From contig JAJBTR010000113.1 in the NCBI GenBank assembly GCA_020860745.1, forward strand, positions 1 through 8,204: a stretch of DNA of 8,204 nt, given 5' to 3'. The notes beneath the pieces are model-generated. The model saw nothing but the letters and a program-made list of their open reading frames with translations, was not told the origin of the DNA and made no database searches. A program made the position numbers and the translations under genes. Below are positions 1-5,863 of the stretch, one piece after another. This DNA comes from Lachnospiraceae bacterium. GTDB taxonomy: Bacteria; Bacillota; Clostridia; Lachnospirales; Lachnospiraceae. Numbering within the stretch: position 1 is the stretch's first letter; each line of letters begins with the position of its first letter.

Positions 1-206
1 TGATTTCTTATATAATTTGTAATTATTAAAGGACAGGCAAATTTGCAGAAAAACTGTATCGAATTCCTGCATTCGTAAACTGATTTTTTACAGATTTATC
101 TGGCGGGAACGCGACAGCTCGAAAATGTACCCGCAGGGCAGACCCAAAGCATTTTCAAGCCCGATTCGGAATAATTCCCAAAAAAGATAAAAAAGGATGA
201 ACAATT

Positions 207-935
207 ATGAACTACGAAGATCTCTATCAATCTCTGTTTCCCGATGAGAAAACCGCAAAGGAATACATTACCTCCATCCAGAACCTTTCCAAAAAAATTA
301 CGAAGGAAACCGAAAGCGGCGATCTCAAATACCTGGCCCGCGATCTTGACAATCTCGCACAGACAACTGCCGCACTGTCAGAAACAATCGAACGCCTTCA
401 GTCGTATGTCGGCGCATTTGACAGCCGCGCCTATTTTGAGAGCGGCGACTTTGCCTCCCAGATGCTGGATATCTGCCGGGAACAGGATCTGGATGTACAG
501 GGTGAATTTCCGGTTTACGAGATGTTCCCCTACCGCATCCGCCTGGACGTGGAAAATCAGGATGTCTACATGGATAAGAAACGCATCCAGTGCATACGTC
601 CTTCCAGCTTTGTGAACACAGTGAAAGCCGGGCAGGAAAAGCTGCAAAAGGCTCATTTCAACGCGCAAAGCTTTGCCGGAGAACTTGCCGATGCCTATGA
701 CACGGCGATTATGAAACAGAACCGGCAGCCCGGATCTGACATGTACCTCACGACTCTGTATAAATTAATGACTCCTATGAGCCGCTTCCGCAAAGACTAC
801 AACCAGCAGAATTTTTCCTTTGATATCGCACGTCTCTACGCGGAATTTATGAACGGCATGAATGAGACAAAAACCGGCCGTCATTTTGACTTCGGCCCGG
901 CACGCAATAATAAAAAAAGCAGTCCGTATTCTTGA
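207..935 (+). CDS. Uncharacterised 242-aa helical protein, first gene of a two-ATPase (DUF2791-type) operon
   Basis: I do not recognise the family. The start ATG follows an AAAGGATG ribosome site about 8 bases upstream. Residues 13-70 are rich in K/E/L/T and look like a long helical or coiled-coil segment. Residues 97-131 are alternating hydrophobic/charged (FPVYEMFPYRIRLDV, then VYMDKKRIQ) and look like a small beta-rich domain. Residues 135-220 are again helical and the last dozen residues are polar. There is no signal peptide, membrane segment or recognisable catalytic motif. It is followed after 65 bases by a P-loop ATPase gene on the same strand, then by a second ATPase, so it is probably the non-enzymatic partner of that pair: an adaptor, a DNA-binding subunit or a target sensor. 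That role is inferred only from position. Gene reality is well supported by length, ribosome site and operon context; function is unknown. Confidence 0.8.
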   Translation: MNYEDLYQSLFPDEKTAKEYITSIQNLSKKITKETESGDLKYLARDLDNLAQTTAALSETIERLQSYVGAFDSRAYFESGDFASQMLDICREQDLDVQGEFPVYEMFPYRIRLDVENQDVYMDKKRIQCIRPSSFVNTVKAGQEKLQKAHFNAQSFAGELADAYDTAIMKQNRQPGSDMYLTTLYKLMTPMSRFRKDYNQQNFSFDIARLYAEFMNGMNETKTGRHFDFGPARNNKKSSPYS

Positions 936-1000
936 CGCAAACGGGAAAGAACAGTTCCTTGCAACAATCCGGTTTATGAACGATTAGAGGGGGCGCAAAA

Positions 1001-2173
1001 ATGTCTGATTTTGAGAGCAATACCGCTGCCGGAAACAATTCCTGCGGAATCGAATTCCTGACCGGTTTCTGGAAGGAAAAATATCTTCAGGAGTATATCC
1101 CCCGCGGCGGGAGCAAGATTAAATTTATCACCGGCCGTCCCGGCAGCGGGAAAACTCATTTCCTGCGGCAGATGACAAGGCTTGCTCAGGAAGAACATTA
1201 TAAGACCGTCAGTTTTTCCGCAAAAGACATCTGGATGCATGATTTCAGAGATATTTATGTGGAAATTCTGCGGCAATGCGATATCATGGACTGTCTGAAA
1301 GCAGCCAGCCTGTGCGTCATCCGCGAGATGGGCTACGACCCTGCGGAAATTCCGGATGGAATGAAATTTATCGATTACCTCTCACAGAACGGCGCCGGTG
1401 ATCCCGTTACCCGCAGGGAAATCCGCGCGCAGCTGCGCTGCCTCTTTCTTGACAATCCCCTTCTGGACAACAATTTTGCCCTCGCCTGCAGCATGCTCAC
1501 CGGCAGCATCCTCGGTTACCCAATTCTGGAGGAGCAGAATCAGGAGCTGCTGCTCGCCTGGCTGAACAGTGACCGCACAATCAAGATTTCCCAGCTTCGG
1601 GCGCTCGGCTTTTACCCTTCCAAAATCACAAAGTACAATGCGAGAAACATGCTCCGCTCGCTGGCGGAAGTGATACATATGGGCGGATATCCCGGTCTTT
1701 TCATCGCCATTGACGACATGGAGATACTGATCAGCCGCACAAGCCTGGAGGTCGTCCATTATACGAAAATGAAACGGGAAGACACTTATGAAAGTATCCG
1801 GCAACTGATTGATGACATCGACAGCATGCATTATATTTTCTTTGCCTACGCTTTCGACCGGGCGCTCCTGGACAATGAAAACGCCGGTTTGAAATCCTAC
1901 CAGGCTCTGTAGATGCGCATTCAGAATGAAATTGTCGGCGAGCGCTTCAACCGTTTTTCAGACATGGTTGACCTGGACCGTCTGGCTGCGCAGGAGTACA
2001 CGCCGGAAGTCATTGTCGCCATATCGGAATCCATCGCCAGACACAGGCAGAATACAGCAATGGCTCCGCTTGATACAGAGGGTGCAAAGGAACTGGCCGC
2101 GCAGGCCCGCACAGGCAGTTACGGCATCGCGCAGCTGATCATGGATGCCATGGAGGTGACACAGAATGGATGA
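1001..2173 (+). pseudogene. BREX-type P-loop ATPase (DUF2791-like), interrupted by in-frame amber codon
   Basis: The start ATG has a strong GAGGGGG ribosome site 7 bases upstream. Walker A is GRPGSGKT at residues 45-52. Walker B is LFIAIDDMEIL with D238/D239. The segment after it (YESIRQLIDDID, then FFAYAFDRALLDNENAGLKSY) follows the layout of BrxD/DUF2791 ATPases. At 1910-1912 a TAG stops the frame after residue 303. The same frame stays open for 86 further codons (1913-2173) and continues naturally (MRIQNEIVGERFNRF). The end at 2173 overlaps the start of the next ATPase gene by 8 bases, as expected of an intact coupled operon. I therefore read this as one 390-codon gene with a nonsense mutation, most simply TGG to TAG. 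ATG immediately follows the TAG, so reinitiation giving a split protein is possible, but I see no ribosome site for it. Readthrough or a base-call error are the other explanations. Confidence 0.8.
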
Positions 2174-3380
2174 GAAATATAGCAAGCACGAATTTGATTT
2201 TGAGGCACGACATATGATTGAGGCACTGCGCTCCGGCGTTCCTTCCCGCGCAGTCGGCGCCTGCTTCTCCGACGCACGTCCGAAAATCATGAGGGAGATC
2301 AACGGGCAACTCAGCCAGCTGTGCGAAAATCAGAAGTCCGGCGGAAAAATCATTGCCGGAAAATACGGTGAGGGAAAAACCCATCTGTTAAACACAATTT
2401 TCAACCTTGCCAGTTCTGAAAACATGGTGGTTTCTTATGTCTCACTCAGCAAGGAAACACCGATGGACAAGCTCTATCTGTTTTACCAGAAAGTAATCCA
2501 GAACACTTACCTGCCCCGGCGGCAGCAGCCCGGCTTTATGCAGGAAATGGAAAAAATCTCCGCAAACAGCCCTGTGGCAAATGAGATGTTGCTCTACGCC
2601 GCCAAACAGCTGGAGACGGACAAACTCTACTACCTGCTCCGCTCCTACCTCAACACAGAGGATTCCGATGAAAAATTTATCCTCCAGGCGGATATGGAGG
2701 GAGATTTCATCGCAAATGCAGCCCTGAAAAAAATCTACCGGCGGATCTTCCGCCAACCGGCAAAATACAATGTAAACTTCAGCAAAACAAAACACTGCAC
2801 AGATTATTTTCATTTCATGGCACACCTGTTCCAGCAGCTCGGCTATCACGGCTGGGTCATCCTGGTGGATGAGACAGAACTCATGGGACGTCTCGGCAAG
2901 AAAACACGCCTGAAAGCCTATCAGAATATGGCCGGTTTTCTTCTCCCCGACCGCTGCCCGGAGGCCACGTTTACCTGGTTCGCGCTCAGCGCCTCCTATG
3001 CGGAGGATGTCATTGAGGGAAAGCATGAATACGAAAACCTGGAAGAGGTTTATCCGGATCAGCCGGACCCGATCCGTACGGTTCTGAACCTTTTAAACAG
3101 CGCGGAGCAGCTGCATCCGCTGACCAGAGACGAAATCAATGAGGTTCTGATAAAAATCCAGGATTTCCACGGCCGCGCTTACAGGTGGACGCCAAACCTG
3201 TCAGCAGACACGCTCGCACAGGCCACCCAATCCGGCGGATATCTCCTGCGCACGAAGATCCGGGCCGCCATAGAATTCCTCGACCAGCTCTACCAGTATG
3301 GAAAAGCAGGACGGACAACGATCAACGACTTGGGAGAAGAGACATTCGGGGAGGAAATACCTGCAATCGACGACTTCTAG
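2166..3380 (+). CDS. BREX-associated ATP-binding protein, BrxD-like (DUF2791)
   Basis: A 404-aa P-loop ATPase. Walker A is GKYGEGKTHLL at residues 65-75, the form typical of DUF2791/BrxD proteins. Walker B is WVILVDETELM at 230-240 (D235, E236), followed by the basic stretch GRLGKKTRLKAYQNM, where the family carries R/K-rich residues after the acidic pair. The C-terminal region (RTKIRAAIEFLDQL, 362-374) resembles the helical ending of BrxD. The family acts in anti-phage systems (BREX type 2 BrxD, the Shango ATPase SngB), generally with a helicase and a helper protein. The ATG overlaps the end of the previous ATPase frame by 8 bases, so translation is probably coupled, and two related ATPases in tandem suggest a hetero-oligomer. 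The gene looks full length and ends with TAG. No helicase gene follows in this window. The ATPase family call is firm; membership of a named defence system is inference. Confidence 0.87.
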   Translation: MDEKYSKHEFDFEARHMIEALRSGVPSRAVGACFSDARPKIMREINGQLSQLCENQKSGGKIIAGKYGEGKTHLLNTIFNLASSENMVVSYVSLSKETPMDKLYLFYQKVIQNTYLPRRQQPGFMQEMEKISANSPVANEMLLYAAKQLETDKLYYLLRSYLNTEDSDEKFILQADMEGDFIANAALKKIYRRIFRQPAKYNVNFSKTKHCTDYFHFMAHLFQQLGYHGWVILVDETELMGRLGKKTRLKAYQNMAGFLLPDRCPEATFTWFALSASYAEDVIEGKHEYENLEEVYPDQPDPIRTVLNLLNSAEQLHPLTRDEINEVLIKIQDFHGRAYRWTPNLSADTLAQATQSGGYLLRTKIRAAIEFLDQLYQYGKAGRTTINDLGEETFGEEIPAIDDF

Positions 3381-3389
3381 AAAGGAACT

Positions 3390-3494
3390 ATGATGTTATT
3401 TCTTTCGAAAATCGCAGATTTTTTTGGTGTCAGAGACGCATTTTACACAGTCGCCAAAACATGATATTATTACTTTCCAAAATCACAGATTTTT
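3390..3494 (+). repeat. Imperfect 34-bp direct repeat with gene-start-like reading frame
   Basis: Two copies, 3390-3423 and 3461-3494, 71 bases apart, match at 30 of 34 positions. Copy 1 begins with ATG 9 bases after the ATPase stop and has an AAAGGA ribosome site just upstream. It opens a 24-codon frame (MMLFLSKIADFFGVRDAF..., ending TGA at 3462-3464). Copy 2 reads MILLLSKITDF then stops. Three of the four mismatches fall at third codon positions and one at a first position, as if both copies descend from a coding sequence. The simplest reading is the truncated 5' end of the next operon gene plus a remnant of a paralogue; a protein-binding repeat is the alternative. A weak likeness of SKIADFFGV to the end of XRE helix-turn-helix domains is noted without weight. 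Confidence 0.6.
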
Positions 3495-3551
3495 GAGTCT
3501 CTGCCCGCATGTATAGTATTTTCAACATTATGCTGCTCACGCTCTGACTTA

Positions 3552-3707
3552 GGAACTGTCCCGAAAGAATATACACAGATTGTGCTGGATAATGCGTGAA
3601 GCACAGTCTTTAAAAACGTAGCCGTAGCGGGCTACGGCGAGGCTTTTAGAGGCTGCGATTCGCGTATTAGCCTGTGCAAGATGTGCATATTCTTTCAAGA
3701 CAGTTCC
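3552..3707. mobile_element. 156-bp palindromic MITE-like element with TTA target duplications
   Basis: The two ends form terminal inverted repeats beginning GGAACTGTC, matching at 23 of 26 positions. The inverted symmetry continues, with mismatches, to the exact centre, where GCCGTAGC (3621-3628) and GCTACGGC (3631-3638) flank GG. The whole element can thus fold into one long imperfect hairpin. It is flanked by TTA at 3549-3551 and 3708-3710, consistent with a 3-bp target duplication. It has no ORF of useful size, so it must have been moved by a transposase supplied elsewhere. TTA duplications fit some IS5-family subgroups, but the parent element is not identified. It lies between the end of the ATPase operon and the start of the channel gene, and may act as a transcription barrier or place a stem near the channel start. 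Confidence 0.82.
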
Positions 3708-3730
3708 TTAATACACACTGAATAAAACAA

Positions 3731-4462
3731 ATGACAAAAAAGAGATTATATGAAATAATTGAATTGAAATCGGGCACAGGCAAAGCAAGCAAAGGCTATG
3801 ATTTTTTTATGATGGCTACCATTGTGGCAAGCCTGGTACCTCTGACATTTAAATCGTCCACTCCCCTCCTGGCCTTAATAGACGATATCACAGCCTGGGT
3901 ATTCATCGTTGATTATACACTCAGACTCTTTACCGCAGATTATAAGCTGAACAGAGGAGCTGCCTCTTACCTGCTTTATCCGATTACTCCAACCGCAATT
4001 CTGGATCTGCTGTGCATATTACCATCCTTTTCCATCATTGCATCCTGGTTTCATCTATTAAAAGTTGTACGGCTTTTAAGAACCCTCAGAGTCTTGCGGA
4101 CTTTCAAGGCTCTCCGGTACTCAAAGAGCATTGAGATCATCATGAATGTTCTCAGGAAACAGGGCAGTGCATTGATTACCGTGTTTGGACTGGCATTCGG
4201 TTACGTACTGATATCTGCACTTATTATGTTTAATATAGAACCGGAGATCTTTGATACATTTTTCGACTCCGTTTACTGGGCTGCAATCAGCCTGACATCT
4301 ATTGGATACGGAGATATAGCACCGATGACCTCTATCGGCCGGCTGATCACTATATTATCTGCATTTATAGGTGTGGCTATCATCGCATTGCCCTCAGGCA
4401 TTATCACTGCGGGGATATTGAGCGAAATACAACAGGAGAAGGAAAACGACACTGATAAATGA
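3731..4462 (+). CDS. Voltage-gated-type potassium channel (six-TM ion transporter)
   Basis: A 243-aa inner-membrane protein with Kv-like topology. S1 lies about residues 23-41, S2 about 46-67 and S3 about 84-105. S4 is at 107-129 with positive charges every third residue (R114, R117, R120, R123, K126, R129). S5 is about 143-168, then a pore helix and selectivity filter TSIGYGD (189-195), and S6 about 202-230 with the PSGI gating region. This filter selects K+. Length and layout fit a complete bacterial Kv-type channel without a large cytosolic regulatory domain. The ATG is the first start after an in-frame TGA at 3719, so the start is well fixed. There is no convincing ribosome site in front of it, only 23 bases separate it from the MITE-like element, and insertion may have removed the native leader. 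The gene appears intact and unrelated in role to its neighbours. Confidence 0.93.
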   Translation: MTKKRLYEIIELKSGTGKASKGYDFFMMATIVASLVPLTFKSSTPLLALIDDITAWVFIVDYTLRLFTADYKLNRGAASYLLYPITPTAILDLLCILPSFSIIASWFHLLKVVRLLRTLRVLRTFKALRYSKSIEIIMNVLRKQGSALITVFGLAFGYVLISALIMFNIEPEIFDTFFDSVYWAAISLTSIGYGDIAPMTSIGRLITILSAFIGVAIIALPSGIITAGILSEIQQEKENDTDK

Positions 4463-4482
4463 AAAAAACTATCCAGGACAGT

Positions 4483-4600
4483 ACTTCGCACTTGCTGCGA
4501 AGTGCGTCTGATGACGTAACTTACACCGGGAAAAGTCCCATCGCGCAGCGATTCCAAATGGACTTTTCCTCGTAACTGTGAAGGTACCGAACAGTTACGA
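4483..4600. repeat. Three-hairpin structured intergenic element
   Basis: Between the channel and the XRE gene lie three inverted repeats. The first is ACTTCGCA/TGCGAAGT (4483-4490 with 4496-4503, 5-base loop). The second is GGAAAAGTCC/GGACTTTTCC (4529-4538 with 4560-4569), whose loop contains a nested ATCGC/GCGAT stem (4540-4544 with 4548-4552). The third is TCGTAACTGT/ACAGTTACGA (4570-4579 with 4591-4600). All three outer stems are perfect. None is followed by a T tract on the + strand, so they do not look like ordinary terminators. The second and third abut, which suggests one dispersed repeat or a folded leader for the XRE gene, whose ribosome site begins 13 bases after the last stem. Function unknown. 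Confidence 0.7.
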
Positions 4601-4626
4601 AAAATCCCGAAACAGGAGTTCTTACC

Positions 4627-4956
4627 ATGACACAAAACGACTACGAAAACCTCGGAAGTAAAATGAAAACGCTTCGCATACAAAATAATCTGACACAAGC
4701 TGAAGTTGCCGCCGCTCTCAACGTGACTCCGGGCTATATCAGCAATGTCGAAAACAACCGAACCGCCATGTCCCTGCGAATTCTGGTCTATTATGCGAAG
4801 CTCTTAAATATCTCGCTGGATTCTCTGATCGGAAGAATTGATTCCGAATACCAGGACACCGCACTTGACAGGGAAATCATGGACGAACTGAAGGACATGA
4901 GTCCCGAAACCAAACAAAAGCTGCTGCAAACCATCCGCCTATGGAAAAACCCATAA
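4627..4956 (+). CDS. XRE-family helix-turn-helix transcriptional regulator
   Basis: A 109-aa DNA-binding protein. Residues 11-69 form a Cro/CI-type helix-turn-helix: LTQAEVAAALNVTPGYISNV carries helices 2 and 3, and the domain ends in LAKLLNIS-like sequence (YYAKLLNISLDSLIG). The C-terminal 40 residues are charged and helical and probably dimerise. AGGAG at 4614-4618 sits 8 bases before the ATG. The gene stands alone on the + strand, faces the - strand metal-transporter fragment and is preceded by the hairpin cluster. Its targets cannot be inferred from the window. There is no protease or sensor domain. The family call is secure; regulon and physiological role are unknown. Confidence 0.92.
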   Translation: MTQNDYENLGSKMKTLRIQNNLTQAEVAAALNVTPGYISNVENNRTAMSLRILVYYAKLLNISLDSLIGRIDSEYQDTALDREIMDELKDMSPETKQKLLQTIRLWKNP

Positions 4957-5093
4957 CGATTCACCTGCGGCAGACATTCTTATCCTGGTTGGACAGGATG
5001 TATCCCAGCCTGGATAAAAACAGAATAGATACGTTCTCATTTGCGCAAAAAATACCAGAAAGCGTCTGCTATTCCTGCTGCCATGTTGCCCTG

Positions 5094-5498
5094 CTATCCC
5101 TGCTCTCCCGCATAACCCTTATCCACATTAATCGCACAAAAATACTCCTCACCCAACTCTGCTTTTACGGTTTCCTTTATTTTCTCTTCCAATTGCTTAT
5201 CTGTAAGCTGATACCGAAACGGCACCAGCACGTCAAAAATCAGATTCGAATGTGTCGGACCTGCTACCACACGGAAATCGTGCACGCCGATCTTCGGGTC
5301 AATCGCATGAATGATTGACGTTGCCTTTCCTTTCAGCAATTGCACCCGCTCATCCATTGTCACGACCGGATCCATATGTATCACGGCATCACATCGTAAT
5401 TCCCGCTTCAGTTCGTGCTCTATATTATCAATCGCATCGTGCAATTTCAGGATATCCCCCTCACATTGATTACATAGTTTGTTTTCTCTATAATAGTT
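5094..5498 (-). pseudogene. Truncated CDF-type metal cation efflux protein, C-terminal domain only
   Basis: The readable part (5094-5462) contains GDILKLHDAIDNIEHELK, then DAVIHMDPVV, and later IGVHDFRVV, GPTHSNLIFDVLVPF and FCAINVDKGY. These are typical of the cytosolic C-terminal domain of cation diffusion facilitators exporting Zn, Mn, Fe or Co. A complete protein has about 300 or more residues with six membrane helices before this region. Here the frame is open only from 5498, and the codons upstream of GDILKLHD (NYYRENKLCNQC) do not look like the family. The transporter has lost its membrane domain and the first part of its cytosolic domain, and the only nearby start is a TTG at 5442-5444. 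It cannot transport metal. A retained stand-alone cytosolic domain is conceivable but no ribosome site supports it. The stop is at 5094-5096. Confidence 0.82.
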
Positions 5499-5539
5499 TT
5501 ACCTGTTTCTTCAAAATTTACTTTCTGTAAAAATACATC

Positions 5540-5860
5540 TTACAGCTTATTATACTTATCGCTTTTTCCTTTTGCTTTCTCCACCGGATACTTTGTCTCA
5601 TTCTGTGACATCTTCATATTCACAATATCATCCGCATCAAGTCCCAGTTTATCCAGAAGATTTTGACTGTATACCAAAACATCCGCCAGTTCTTCTTTGA
5701 TGTGCTGCAGATCATATTCATCTTCTGACCACTGGAAACATTCCAGCAGTTCTGCCGCCTCGATCACAATTGATTTCGCAAGGTTTGCCGGCGAGTGAAA
5801 TTGATCCCAGTCCCGGTCATCTGTAAATTTCCGGATTCGGTCTATTGTTTTCTGTTTCAT
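5540..5860 (-). CDS. MazG-like nucleotide pyrophosphohydrolase
   Basis: A 106-aa all-alpha NTP pyrophosphatase of the MazG/RS21-C6 superfamily, which hydrolyses (d)NTPs to NMP and pyrophosphate using Mg2+. The two metal-binding motifs are present: EAAELLECF (residues 34-42, E-x-x-E type) and EELADVLVY (56-64, E-x-x-D type). RDWDQFHSPANLAKSI at 16-31 matches the N-terminal substrate-side helix of the small dCTP-pyrophosphatase-like members. The C-terminal tail is lysine-rich. The ATG lies 3 bases after the stop of the upstream DUF2075 helicase gene, so it is very probably translated by coupling; only a weak GGGCAGG is available as ribosome site. House-cleaning of damaged nucleotides or nucleotide depletion in phage defence are both possible; the genetic link to a nuclease-helicase favours the latter, as inference. 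Confidence 0.9.
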   Translation of the reverse strand: MKQKTIDRIRKFTDDRDWDQFHSPANLAKSIVIEAAELLECFQWSEDEYDLQHIKEELADVLVYSQNLLDKLGLDADDIVNMKMSQNETKYPVEKAKGKSDKYNKL

Positions 5861-5863
5861 GTC

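Noticed and set aside
22..192. An open + strand frame upstream of the first gene, as the tail of a previous gene
   Set aside because: It is bounded by stops within the window, has no plausible start and its basic, low-order composition does not look like a protein.
1..206. TATAAT at 11-16 as a promoter for the ATPase operon
   Set aside because: The matching -35 position falls outside the window, so it cannot be judged; nothing else recognisable is seen in this stretch.
1910..1912. Genetic-code reassignment of TAG (for example pyrrolysine)
   Set aside because: The neighbouring ATPase gene ends with TAG at its natural C-terminus, and a simple nonsense change explains the interruption with fewer assumptions.
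4483..4503. Hairpin after the potassium channel as a rho-independent terminator
   Set aside because: A perfect 8-base stem is present but no T tract follows it; it is better treated as part of the three-hairpin cluster.
4941..5318. A 125-codon + strand frame starting inside the XRE gene end
   Set aside because: It overlaps the clear CDF remnant on the opposite strand, its cysteine-rich composition resembles an antisense translation, and its start is internal to the XRE gene without a ribosome site.
5525..5545. CTGTAA/TTACAG hairpin at the end of the MazG-like gene as a terminator
   Set aside because: The stem is short and A/T-rich, overlaps the stop codon and lacks a T tract on the - strand.
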